Shown in pieces: positions 25,832 through 34,441 of a DNA stretch of 64,000 nucleotides. Location of the stretch: contig DAHXNF010000010.1 in assembly GCA_027366585.1 (NCBI GenBank), positions 1-64,000 on the forward strand. The letters run 5' to 3'. Position 1 is the stretch's first letter. Each line of letters starts with the position of its first letter. This stretch comes from Thermoplasmatales archaeon (GTDB lineage Archaea > Thermoplasmatota > Thermoplasmata > Thermoplasmatales > Thermoplasmataceae). Under the pieces are notes generated by a model. The model saw only the letters and a list, made by a program, of their open reading frames with translations, had not been told where the DNA came from and did no database searches. A program made the translations under genes and the position numbers.

Positions 25832-27499
25832 GTGCAGAATAAAATCTATACCTTTACTATAGCAGTACTAATGTTTGTCGGACTGGCTGTTGCAATCGGT
25901 TCTCTAGCGCCAGTTAACCATGAAGGCCCACAGGCAGCATCTCCATATGCGGTTATTCCTGGTTATTATAATGTTACAATTTCCGAGACGGGTCTTCCTG
26001 CCAATACAACTTGGTATATAGGCGCCCCATACTCTTACAACGGTGGAGTAGATTACACGTACAACACGACTGCTAACACCAGTTCCAGCTACAATCACAT
26101 TACAGATTTCCTCTCAAACGGAAGTTACACAATATTCGTTTACACTATAACAATTGGGTCAGTAAGCTATGTGCCGAACTATGCAGAGCAAAATGGATAC
26201 ATAAGCATCATAGTTTCTGGCACAAATGTAACGGATACTGTGACCTTCACCAAGACCTCCCAGACACCGGTCAGCACTTTCTACACGTTAAAGTTGAAGG
26301 TAACAAACCTGCCTACTGTTTTAAATGGCGTCTACTTTTACTGGTATGCATACATTTACACTACAACCAACAACCTCGTCTCTGATCAGACTTCCTACAA
26401 TTCAACAATGTCGTTTACTTCTATTCTGACAAATGGCACTTACATCTATGACATATATTCCTCCTCAACCTTCTTTACGATCACTCCCTCAAGCGGTTAC
26501 TTCGAGGTCAGCGGACACAATGTAACTATTTCACTGAACTATGCGAAAACGCCAAGGGTAGCTGACTACAATGCCACAGTAACTGAGAAGGGCCTGCCCG
26601 CAACCTATCTATTTGGTACAACAATCTACCTGTATGAATATTACGATCAGGTAGGATCTAATTCCACAGTCATTTCGAGCGGTGCATCAGTTTCGTTTAG
26701 CCTGCCCAATGGAACTTATTATTATGTTGGTTCCTACTCCGAGCCCTCAGGAAATGCTTACTATATTTCATCTAATTATGAGGGTTCTTTTACAATCAAC
26801 GGAACAAATGTAGCTGTTACAATAACATACCAGCAGGAGGAGTTCCTCATAATCAAGGTGAGTCCAAACACTGTTAACACAACCAGCCTGGATTACTCAG
26901 TTGAAACAGTGAACATTAACAATGGTGCTACAAACACATATACGTCGAATTCCATAATGAGCTTGCAGTTATTGTCTCCCGGCACTTACTATTATTATAT
27001 TTCAGTCAATGGGGGCAGCTACAAGCTGAGCCCTACTTTCGGTGAATTTAGAATCATCGACTCAAATGTTACAGTTCAGCTTAATGCAACATTTGAGCAA
27101 CAGTACACAGTTACGCTTATTGAACATGGTTTACCTCTTTCATCGGGTTACTACTATTGGGACGCCGAGGTCAGCGGTAATGGCGTTTCTTATTCCTTGG
27201 TTTCAGACAGTTCTAACGTTTTCTCGTTCAGCGTTCCAAATGGAACCTACTCTGTTGCTTTCCTGTATTACTTCAATATCCCACTGATCCCGGGCGCAGC
27301 CTATCATGCTCCTAATAGCACATTTACAGTTTCAGGAAAGAACATTACTGCAAACGTGACATATTCTCAAAGTTCGACAGCGGGCAGTAGTTCATCGCTT
27401 ACCACTGTCGGGATTCCGGTCGCTGCAGGAGTGATAGGTGTTGTAGCAGGCGCAGGAGTCGTGGCGGTAGCCCTTCGCAGAAAAACAAAGGCCCCTTAA
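25832..27499 (+). CDS. Secreted surface protein with five ~90-residue 'ETGLP' repeats and C-terminal anchor
   Basis: From the GTG at 25832 the protein starts 'MQNKIYTFTIAVLMFVGLAV', a good signal peptide, with a TATA-like TTTTAATA about 27 nt upstream; a TTG at 25757 is less likely. About five repeats follow. They begin with variants of 'YNVTISETGLPANTTWY' and contain 'LPNGTYYY'-like and 'FTINGTNVAVTITY'-like stretches, with many NxT/S sites. The C-terminus has one transmembrane helix ('VAAGVIGVVAGAGVVAVAL') and a basic tail (RRKTKAP). This is a cell-surface beta-repeat protein, likely glycosylated. The same repeat type closes the S53 protease at 51-54.7 kb. Confidence 0.85.
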   Translation: MQNKIYTFTIAVLMFVGLAVAIGSLAPVNHEGPQAASPYAVIPGYYNVTISETGLPANTTWYIGAPYSYNGGVDYTYNTTANTSSSYNHITDFLSNGSYTIFVYTITIGSVSYVPNYAEQNGYISIIVSGTNVTDTVTFTKTSQTPVSTFYTLKLKVTNLPTVLNGVYFYWYAYIYTTTNNLVSDQTSYNSTMSFTSILTNGTYIYDIYSSSTFFTITPSSGYFEVSGHNVTISLNYAKTPRVADYNATVTEKGLPATYLFGTTIYLYEYYDQVGSNSTVISSGASVSFSLPNGTYYYVGSYSEPSGNAYYISSNYEGSFTINGTNVAVTITYQQEEFLIIKVSPNTVNTTSLDYSVETVNINNGATNTYTSNSIMSLQLLSPGTYYYYISVNGGSYKLSPTFGEFRIIDSNVTVQLNATFEQQYTVTLIEHGLPLSSGYYYWDAEVSGNGVSYSLVSDSSNVFSFSVPNGTYSVAFLYYFNIPLIPGAAYHAPNSTFTVSGKNITANVTYSQSSTAGSSSSLTTVGIPVAAGVIGVVAGAGVVAVALRRKTKAP

Positions 27500-27728
27500 A
27501 AAGGCTCTACCTATAATCGTATCCGGGGAAGGGGGAAAAATGCACGCTCACTCCCTTCATTTATTCCATTTCACCTAAGTACGCGGGGAATAACCGTTGC
27601 CCGAGGCTAATGGCATATTATTTAACTATGGCTCATTTACTCATTTGGTTTGAGAATGAATATCTTAAATAGTCTTGAAAAATATCCCGGAGGTACTTAA
27701 CCTTCCAGAATTTAACAGGTGAATAATA

Positions 27729-28157
27729 TTGGCAAATGGAGAAAACGCGGGTGATAAACTCTCCAAGGCGAGAGGAAGATTCAGATGGTCCGATAGAGAC
27801 TACAAGCGCAGAGTTCTGCAGCTCAAGAAGAAGAGTGATCCTCTGGAGGGAGCACCGCAGGCAAAAGGCATTGTGATAGAAAAGGTTGGAATTGAGGCTA
27901 AGCAGCCCAACTCAGCAATAAGGAAATGCGTCAAGTTGCAGCTAATAAAAAACGGCAGGCAGATTACCGCATTTGCACCTGGAGACGGCGCCATCAACTA
28001 CATAGATGAGCACGACGAAGTTGTTGTGGAAGGAATCGGCGGAAGAATGGGCAGATCAAAAGGTGACATACCTGGTGTCAGGTTCAAGGTCGTAAAGGTA
28101 AATGGGATCTCCCTGCATGAACTGGTGAAGGGAAGAAAGGAGAAGACGGTGAGATAA
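27729..28157 (+). CDS. rps12: 30S ribosomal protein uS12
   Basis: The 142-residue protein of the small ribosomal subunit decoding centre carries '[27 protein letters not shown]' and the '[12 protein letters not shown]' end typical of archaeal uS12. The start is TTG, supported by an AGGTGA Shine-Dalgarno (27717-27722) 6 nt before it, one of the few clear SD sites in the window. Its stop overlaps the rps7 ATG by one base. The usual archaeal neighbour for elongation factor 2 does not follow. Confidence 0.96.
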   Translation: MANGENAGDKLSKARGRFRWSDRDYKRRVLQLKKKSDPLEGAPQAKGIVIEKVGIEAKQPNSAIRKCVKLQLIKNGRQITAFAPGDGAINYIDEHDEVVVEGIGGRMGRSKGDIPGVRFKVVKVNGISLHELVKGRKEKTVR

Positions 28158-28717
28158 TGGAACCCAAGGTCTTTGGACTGTATCCGATAAACGAGGTTGC
28201 TGTGCATGATCAGAGTTTGCAGAAGTATATCAACCTCACATCCGGGCTGAATCTTCATGGCGGAGGAAAATACAGCAAGTCTCCAACGGGGAAGAATATA
28301 AGCACTATTGAGCGTCTGCTGAATAAGCTCATGAGAAGCGAGAAGTGGACTGGAAAGAAGTACGGTGCATATCGTGTCCTCAGGGAGGCTTTTGAGATTA
28401 TTGCTGCCAAGACGAAGGAAAATCCAGTCCAGATCCTAATAAACGCAATTGAGAATGCAGCTCCCAGGGAAGAAGTTACAAGGCTGAAGTATGGTGGAGT
28501 CGCGGTACCAAAGGCGGTTGATGTCTCCCCGTCAAGAAGGGTAAGCGTTGCACTAAGAAACATAGCCATCGGTGCGACCAATGCTTCATTCAAGAGCAAG
28601 AAGCCTATTGCCAACTGTCTTGCAGACGAGTTGATGTCTGCATCCAGGAACGAGGGCAGTTCCTTCGCTGTTAACAAGAAGGATGAAGTTGAAAGAATAT
28701 CGGCATCTGCCCGTTAG
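28157..28717 (+). CDS. rps7: 30S ribosomal protein uS7
   Basis: The 186-residue protein contains '[16 protein letters not shown]', '[26 protein letters not shown]' and '[16 protein letters not shown]', as in archaeal uS7, which organises the head of the 30S subunit. It is translationally coupled to rps12 (TAATG overlap). Oligo-T tracts directly after the stop can terminate the two-gene transcript. Confidence 0.96.
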   Translation: MEPKVFGLYPINEVAVHDQSLQKYINLTSGLNLHGGGKYSKSPTGKNISTIERLLNKLMRSEKWTGKKYGAYRVLREAFEIIAAKTKENPVQILINAIENAAPREEVTRLKYGGVAVPKAVDVSPSRRVSVALRNIAIGATNASFKSKKPIANCLADELMSASRNEGSSFAVNKKDEVERISASAR

Positions 28718-28718
28718 T

Positions 28719-28746
28719 CTTTTCACCTTTTTCAAAAAATTTTTCC
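28719..28746 (+). terminator. Oligo-T terminator after rps7
   Basis: Three T-runs (TCTTTTC, CCTTTTTC, AATTTTTCC) follow the rps7 stop within 30 nt, a typical archaeal termination zone. Confidence 0.45.
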
Positions 28747-28782
28747 TTACTTTGCTATGAATGACGATAGCCTTGGCAGTAA

Positions 28783-29955
28783 CTATTCGGTTTCGTTGAT
28801 ATCGTTTTCATTGCGTATCAGCAGATAAACCATGATCATGAAGAATGATGCGATTGGTACAATGAACAGGAACGTCATTCTCCAACCTACAACTTCGGTG
28901 GAATATCCTCCAAGAACTGGGCCCGCAACCATGATTATCGTCATAAGGGAGAAGAAGTAACTATTTGCGGCACTTCTCTCGCTCGTTTCATACGATCTAG
29001 AGAGATAGAAGAGTGAGAGTGGATAGCTCAATCCATGGGGAATACCCAGCAGAGCCATTGAAAGCGCAAATATTTCTGCGCTTGAGGATAGAAACATGAG
29101 GAACATCCCAATCACAGTCAGCCCCATTGTTAGCATTACCGGAAAGATGAGTCTATCATGACTTGAGAAAGAAAGCAGTATCCTGGAAATAAATGAAGTC
29201 ACAAAAAATAAGGTATAATATAGGGTAACATCCGCAAGGGGCAAATTGAGATCCGAGTGCACGTAGATCCCGGCAAAAACAGTGATGAGTATGAAAGGTA
29301 TATTATACGACAGGTTGAGGTATGTAGCCACCTTGAATCCATGCCTTATCTGGAACCTGGTATTGGCCTGACGCCGCTCATCTCCAGGGAATCTGATGAA
29401 CGTGGACAGGACAGCTGCGATTACCCCAAAAGGGAGGAAGAAAAGGAAAGTGTCCTTCAGCGTGAAATGGAGCAGTACATAATATTCAAATAACGGTCCG
29501 ATGATGAGGCTCAGGCTGAGCGACGATGCATACAGGGAAAGTGATCTCTCACGCATCCTCTGGTCCGGAAACAGGCCGGCCGCAGTGATGAGGTTTGGCA
29601 TGATCATCCCGAGTACTGCACCGGATACCGCAGTCAGGACCCAGAGAAAAAGGAAGCTTGTATCGAAGTAGAATATGAATAATGAGGCATAGATGAAGCT
29701 TGATCCAATGAAAAAGGTTCGCCGCACGCGAGATCCCAGGCGGGAATTGACAAGACCGGTAGTAATGAATGTTGCCAACCCGAACAGTGCCGACAAAGCA
29801 CCTATCTCGACCTTTGACATTGAGAAATTATAAGCTGCATAGAGCGGGATCGTCGTCTGCAGCATGTTATTGCTTCCACGGATCATTACCGTGGTTGCGA
29901 GCAGCAGCATTAGAACAAAAAGTGCGGTGCTGAAATGGTTTATGCCTGATCTCAT
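28783..29955 (-). CDS. MFS family transporter
   Basis: The 390-residue protein has about 12 transmembrane helices with the family motif between TM2 and TM3 in reduced form ('GLVNSRLGSRVRRTF') and 'GPVLGGYSTEVVGWRMTFLF' near TM11. It is a secondary carrier of unknown substrate in the cytoplasmic membrane. It is transcribed against the ribosomal genes and ends 65 bp from rps7. Confidence 0.83.
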   Translation of the reverse strand: MRSGINHFSTALFVLMLLLATTVMIRGSNNMLQTTIPLYAAYNFSMSKVEIGALSALFGLATFITTGLVNSRLGSRVRRTFFIGSSFIYASLFIFYFDTSFLFLWVLTAVSGAVLGMIMPNLITAAGLFPDQRMRERSLSLYASSLSLSLIIGPLFEYYVLLHFTLKDTFLFFLPFGVIAAVLSTFIRFPGDERRQANTRFQIRHGFKVATYLNLSYNIPFILITVFAGIYVHSDLNLPLADVTLYYTLFFVTSFISRILLSFSSHDRLIFPVMLTMGLTVIGMFLMFLSSSAEIFALSMALLGIPHGLSYPLSLFYLSRSYETSERSAANSYFFSLMTIIMVAGPVLGGYSTEVVGWRMTFLFIVPIASFFMIMVYLLIRNENDINETE

Positions 29956-30032
29956 GTAGTCCTCTCCTTCTTTTCAGGTGATGGTGGTAAAAGCCTGAGT
30001 TCGCTACAAACTGCCAATGTATTTTCCTCCTG

Positions 30033-30524
30033 TCAGTAAACCTGCAGTGCTGCTGCGAGAACTACAATGAGCGCCATCAATCCAAGCGAAGCGAAGCTTA
30101 AGACATGAGAGGTGCGTCTCAGTTTCTGTAATTCCTCCTTTTTCCCTTCCCTGCTGAGCCTCATTATCCTTTTTCCATGGTAGAGGTTATTGCCATAAAC
30201 TATGAAGATCATCGCCGCGACAGTGATCATCTTTGCAAGCAGAATGTGTCCGGACAAGGTAGTGAAAAGATCTGAAGGCTGGGGCAGGTACCAGGCGAAA
30301 GCAAGCACCAGCCCAGAAACGACCAGGATAAGAAGGGATGCATGTGAGAAGTAGGCAAACCTCTTGGCTACTACGCCGACAAACCTGGTTCTCTGCTTCT
30401 CCTCGTCAGTGACCTTGAATGAGGCTGGCCATAGCACAAGCCACATAAAGTATGACCCGCCGATAAATATGATCGCAAAGAAAATGTGAGTCCAGAGAAG
30501 TACAGATACAAGCCAAGCCTCCAT
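30033..30524 (-). CDS. CopD/DUF2269-like membrane protein
   Basis: The protein has four hydrophobic helices with conserved His and Trp residues in the first ('LWTHIFFAIIFIGGSYFMWLVLWPA') and 'YFSHASLLILVVSG' in the second, as in CopD-like proteins that may bind haem or copper in the membrane. I chose the ATG at 30524 ('MEAWLVSVLLWTH') because a TATA-like ATTTAAAT (30546-30553) lies 26 nt upstream; the frame runs up to 30572 but has no promoter support. It is divergent from dys. Confidence 0.72.
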   Translation of the reverse strand: MEAWLVSVLLWTHIFFAIIFIGGSYFMWLVLWPASFKVTDEEKQRTRFVGVVAKRFAYFSHASLLILVVSGLVLAFAWYLPQPSDLFTTLSGHILLAKMITVAAMIFIVYGNNLYHGKRIMRLSREGKKEELQKLRRTSHVLSFASLGLMALIVVLAAALQVY

Positions 30525-30626
30525 TTTCCCGAAATGCATACGCGAATTTAAATCTCGTCGAATAGCTTTCATGCCCGCGATACCGAAATATGCTCAATTC
30601 AATATATTCATTCAATATTCCTGATA

Positions 30627-31559
30627 ATGGAAAGGAAAGACCTACTCTCCGAGGAAGTAAAGGATGTCAAAGTTAGCGGCAGCACAACCTTGAAAGGACT
30701 GATGGATTGCTTTTCACGATCAGGCGGATTCACTTCTGCGAAAATTGCAACTGCTTTCACCATAATGAAAAAGATGTTCGATGAGGAGAATACAACATTC
30801 CTTTCATTCCCTGCTGACATAATTGCCACTGGCGCAAGGGGAGTTATTAATGATCTGGTTAAGAGGCATCTCGTTGACGTCATTATAACAACTAACGGGA
30901 CACTGGACCACGACATTGCGAGAACGTACATGAAATATTATTCAGGCTCCTTCGACTTCAGTGATAGGGAACTCAAGGACCTTGGCATAAACCGCCTGGG
31001 AAATGTTTTTGTCCCCGACGAAAGCTATGGACAGATAATTGAGGCAAAAGTGCAGCCTTTTCTCGACTCTGCTTTCGAGAAGAAGAAGGAGTGGAGCGGG
31101 GCAGAACTGCTGAAGGACTTCGGTTTGCAAATGAGGAACGAAGACTCTATTCTATACAATGCTGCAAGAAACTCCATACCAGTATTTGTGCCAGGAATGA
31201 CTGATGGCTCCTTCGGTTCCCAGCTCTGGTCTTTCTACGAACGTAACAGATCATTCAAGTTAGACCTCCTGAAGGATGAGCATGATATATCTGACATAAT
31301 ATTCGATGCAAAGAAGACTGGAGCACTGATGATTGGAGGCGGAATATCGAAGCACCATACCATCTGGTGGAACCAGTTCAGAGGAGGCCTGGACTATGCA
31401 ATATATATAACAACAGCGCAGGAGTATGATGGCTCACTGTCTGGAGCAAAGTTAGAAGAGGCAATTTCCTGGAGAAAGATGAAGGAGGATGCGGAATTCG
31501 TTAATGTAACCGGTGATGCAACCGTTATCCTGCCGCTCCTGGTGGGTGCCTATCTCTAG
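30627..31559 (+). CDS. dys: Deoxyhypusine synthase
   Basis: The enzyme transfers the aminobutyl group of spermidine to a lysine of translation factor aIF5A, using NAD. The 310-residue protein contains 'ATGARGVINDLVKRHLVDVIITTNGTLDHD', 'FVPGMTDGSFGSQLW' and the active-site Lys in 'IGGGISKHH', followed by 'AQEYDGSLSGA'. A TATA element at about 30600-30608 lies 23 nt before the ATG. The 3' end overlaps a small convergent gene by 4 bp. Confidence 0.96.
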   Translation: MERKDLLSEEVKDVKVSGSTTLKGLMDCFSRSGGFTSAKIATAFTIMKKMFDEENTTFLSFPADIIATGARGVINDLVKRHLVDVIITTNGTLDHDIARTYMKYYSGSFDFSDRELKDLGINRLGNVFVPDESYGQIIEAKVQPFLDSAFEKKKEWSGAELLKDFGLQMRNEDSILYNAARNSIPVFVPGMTDGSFGSQLWSFYERNRSFKLDLLKDEHDISDIIFDAKKTGALMIGGGISKHHTIWWNQFRGGLDYAIYITTAQEYDGSLSGAKLEEAISWRKMKEDAEFVNVTGDATVILPLLVGAYL

Positions 31560-31849
31560 TCAATGTATTTAAGCCATTCCATGACGGGGTCATCTTGACC
31601 CTCGAGCTTTGTCCTCGTCTCGCCAAAGCTGCTCCTGGTAACGAATTCAAGAAAGTATATTGTCTCCCCGTCAAGTTCACCGTACATTACATGCTCGACC
31701 TGGTTTCCACCTGGAAAGTGCTCAACCTGCTCCGGGGAATTCGGGAAGAAATGCAGCTCAACCTTGTCTCCATTTATTGAAAGAGAGAATTGCCTGTTCA
31801 TATCAACGTATGAGACAAGTTTTTTTCTGTCTATCGATGGTTTATCCAT
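31556..31849 (-). CDS. Small conserved-looking hypothetical protein (97 residues)
   Basis: This small soluble protein has alternating strands ('QFSLSINGDKVELHFFPNSPEQVEHFPGG', 'GETIYFLEFVTRSSFGETRT') and no cysteine. A TATA-like ATTATATAG (31871-31880) lies about 26 nt before the ATG, which supports a real gene. I do not recognise the family. It converges on dys with a 4-bp overlap. Confidence 0.65.
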   Translation of the reverse strand: MDKPSIDRKKLVSYVDMNRQFSLSINGDKVELHFFPNSPEQVEHFPGGNQVEHVMYGELDGETIYFLEFVTRSSFGETRTKLEGQDDPVMEWLKYID

Positions 31850-32140
31850 GATACAATATTGCTTTAATCTATATAATCCGGTAGAGTGCTATCCTCAAAC
31901 GATTAAAGTCAATGGGCTTCCAGCTTCAAATGCTGCTGCTTGGTGAGTTTCCAAAGGCTTGAATTCCTGAGCGACCCGGACTTTATCTTTCGACAAAGCT
32001 AAGCAACTGCTGTTACGGACACATGTATGCATAGTGAAATGTGTTGTCGGTCCTTCTTCAATTCCGTCTACCAACGGACTGCGCATTACCAGTCTTATTC
32101 GCTGCTCACATGGTTAAATAGGTCAACTTGCTTTTGGAGT

Positions 32141-33058
32141 ATGAGATACATAACTGAGGAAGAGGTAGAGAAAAACCTCAAGATGAAGGACGTTCTGGAC
32201 AAGCTGAAGGAGGCTTTCACTTATCTCTACCAGGGCAAGGCAAGATATTCCCCAAGGGACCGGTTATCTGCAGGAGATGGCATCCTTAACACAATGCCGG
32301 CATCAATCGATCCATGGAACATGACCGGCATGAAAGCTTATTATGCTTCTAGAAAAGGCGGAAGTTTCAATGTCCTGGTATTCGACACACATGATAGTGA
32401 ACTGAAATTCGTGATCGAGGCAAATCTCCTCGGCCGGATAAGGACAGGGGCGGTTCCTGCGCTTGTATCCAGCCTGCTTATAAAGGAAAAAGACCCTGTC
32501 TTTACACTCATTGGATCCGGATTCCAGGCCGTGACGCAGCTGACGGGAATCCTGGAACTTTTCAACCCGGCTGAGATAAGAGTCTATTCGAAGACATTTA
32601 ATCACGCGGAGTCTTTTGCAGCTGATTATTCAAGGAAGCTCGGCATAAAGATCAGGGCATACAGGACAGCTCATGAGGCACTGGACGGTGCTAGCCTTGT
32701 GTCCTCAATAACAAGTGCGATAGAGCCTATTTTTTCTTCATCGGACCTGGGTGAAAGATACCATGTAAATCTGGCTGGTGGTAACCTTCCATTCAGGAGT
32801 GAGGCCGACCAGAATGTCCTGGTCTCTGCGGATCTTGTGATAGCCGAAAGTCTCGAGCAGGCTTTGCAGGAGTCCAAGGAAATTATAGAGTTCAACGAGC
32901 AGCATTCTGACAGGACAATTATGGAAATGAAGGAACTTTTCAGCGGCAGGGATCTACATGGAAGATATGGAAAGAGTGTTTTCAAGAGCATGGGGATAGG
33001 ACTTGAAGACCTGGCTGCAGCGAAGGCCTTGATCCAATCGCTTGGACTGGATGCATGA
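32141..33058 (+). CDS. Ornithine cyclodeaminase / mu-crystallin family protein
   Basis: From the ATG at 32141 ('MRYITEEEVEKNLKMKDVLDKL') the protein has about 305 residues, as expected for the family. It contains the substrate-side 'MKAYYAS' and 'RTGAVPALVSSLL' and the Rossmann nucleotide site 'TLIGSGFQAVTQL'. Members interconvert amino acids and 2-oxoacids with NAD(H) (ornithine cyclodeaminase, alanine dehydrogenase, ketimine reductase). A TATA-like TTAAATA (32113-32119) lies 25 nt upstream. The longer frame from 32027 is not supported. Confidence 0.87.
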   Translation: MRYITEEEVEKNLKMKDVLDKLKEAFTYLYQGKARYSPRDRLSAGDGILNTMPASIDPWNMTGMKAYYASRKGGSFNVLVFDTHDSELKFVIEANLLGRIRTGAVPALVSSLLIKEKDPVFTLIGSGFQAVTQLTGILELFNPAEIRVYSKTFNHAESFAADYSRKLGIKIRAYRTAHEALDGASLVSSITSAIEPIFSSSDLGERYHVNLAGGNLPFRSEADQNVLVSADLVIAESLEQALQESKEIIEFNEQHSDRTIMEMKELFSGRDLHGRYGKSVFKSMGIGLEDLAAAKALIQSLGLDA

Positions 33059-33062
33059 AAAT

Positions 33063-34202
33063 TCACCTGTCCAGCAGGGATCTGTAGATCCTAAGAAGCG
33101 CTTCAACATGCTTCTCAGGAGTAAATTTCTTAGCGTATTCAACAGTTGAAAATGTACCCACGCTTTCAAGCATCTGCATGATCTTCGAGCTGAGATCAAC
33201 AGGATCCCCATTTCTGAATGAAAGGCCATTCCTGCCTTGAAACAGCAACTCTTCCTGTGAGGTTCCTTCCGGAACCAGTATTGGTGTACCTGCAGCCATG
33301 CTCTCCACGTCTACTGTGCTCATTACCTCGAAATTGGAAGGGTTGCAGAAAATGTCCGCTGCACGGAAATACAGCGGAGCGATGGAATCTTCCACGAAAC
33401 CGAGGAATTCTATATTCTTCAGGCCAAGCTTATCAGCCATATCCACATAGTAAGAAAGATGAGGGCCGCTTCCTATGACAAGGTACTTTACGTCTGAGCC
33501 GGTGAGCCTGGCTGCATTCAGGAGAACCTCGAGGTTCTTTTCCCTGCTGATCCTTCCGAGAAACATGACAATCCTAGAGGATTCGTCGATGTGAAGGAGG
33601 GACCTAGCCTCGCTCTTAGTCAATGCGGACATATATTTTTCAACGTCAATCGCATTGTTGACAACCCTGGCGTCTACCGAGATCTCCCTCGAAAGTATCC
33701 GTCTCACGTAATCCGATGGAACTATCGTATCGCTGCAATTCCTGTAATACCATCTCAAATAGCGACGAATGCTCCGCTTAACCGTGCTGATCGTATGCCT
33801 GTTATCCGGAAGATATGCGTTCAGGACAGACTCGTCGAAGATCAAGGAATGAAAGGTTGAGACAATCGGTATGCTTTTCAGCCTGGAAAATCTGAGGGCT
33901 GCATAACCCATCATCATCGGGGTCTGTGAATGCACTATGTCTATCCTCTTTTCACTTAACTTCTTGTTGACTGAAAATGGAATAGGGCTGATTTTATATT
34001 GTGGATATAGGGGGAACCTGTAACCCCTGCTTGCGTATACATGTCCGTCGTTAATGGAGGCGGGATGACTGGCCGTAGTTGCTATAATTACCTCATGACC
34101 GAGCTTCTCGAGCACTCTTCTCAGTGTCAGGATATATGTGACAACACCATCCCTCGTTGGAAGATAGGTATCTGAGTAGATTGCTATCCTGAGTGTCTCC
34201 AT
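33063..34202 (-). CDS. Family 4 glycosyltransferase
   Basis: The 379-residue GT-B enzyme starts with 'IAIYSDTYLPTRDGVVTYI', includes the acceptor-side 'IVHSQTPMMMGYAAL' and 'VSTFHSLIFDE', and in the C-terminal half 'IVMFLGRISREKNLEVLLNAA' and 'NPSNFEVMSTVDVESMAAGTP'. These place it near the GT4 transferases that add mannose or glucose to lipids such as diacylglycerol. It probably builds glycolipids or surface glycans. It is divergent from the hydrogenase-like operon. Confidence 0.88.
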   Translation of the reverse strand: METLRIAIYSDTYLPTRDGVVTYILTLRRVLEKLGHEVIIATTASHPASINDGHVYASRGYRFPLYPQYKISPIPFSVNKKLSEKRIDIVHSQTPMMMGYAALRFSRLKSIPIVSTFHSLIFDESVLNAYLPDNRHTISTVKRSIRRYLRWYYRNCSDTIVPSDYVRRILSREISVDARVVNNAIDVEKYMSALTKSEARSLLHIDESSRIVMFLGRISREKNLEVLLNAARLTGSDVKYLVIGSGPHLSYYVDMADKLGLKNIEFLGFVEDSIAPLYFRAADIFCNPSNFEVMSTVDVESMAAGTPILVPEGTSQEELLFQGRNGLSFRNGDPVDLSSKIMQMLESVGTFSTVEYAKKFTPEKHVEALLRIYRSLLDR

Positions 34203-34330
34203 GATCCAATCGTTATTGCAGGGCAGCTATAAACATTGATAACCTTGGATTGAAAGGATCACAGGAACAGATCAGTCGTTTCCTGAAAGATTGTATTTTT
34301 CTTTCCACACAGCACGCTGCATAGTCACTA

Positions 34331-34345
34331 CTTAATTTTAAATAA
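34331..34345 (+). promoter_or_regulatory. TATA box of the hydrogenase-like operon
   Basis: TTAATTTTAAATAAT is the best TATA element upstream of the operon. It predicts a transcript start near 34365, about 77 nt before the first start codon, so this mRNA should carry a leader, unlike most others here. Confidence 0.5.
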
Positions 34346-34364
34346 TCATGAGCGATAAACCGCC

Positions 34365-34441
34365 TGCGTGGAATGGCGTTTCCACATAAACAACCGCCAG
34401 TAGTGGCTGATGACGCCTGACGATACTGGAGGCTCAAGTCA
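34365..34441 (+). promoter_or_regulatory. Structured 5' leader of the hydrogenase-like operon with hidden Shine-Dalgarno
   Basis: Hairpin 1 pairs GTGGAA (34367-34372) with TTCCAC (34380-34385). Hairpin 2 pairs CCAGTA (34397-34402) with TACTGG (34424-34429) and has an inner GGC/GCC stem (34405-34407 with 34415-34417). The Shine-Dalgarno GGAGG (34428-34432) overlaps the right arm of hairpin 2 and lies 9 nt before the TTG at 34442. Opening the hairpin would expose the ribosome site. Confidence 0.45.

Noticed and set aside
34403-34421. TGATGA and CTGA motifs resembling box C/D guide RNA elements
   Set aside because: The boxes are too close together and lack a second C'/D' pair and terminal stem. 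The hairpin reading of this leader explains the sequence better.
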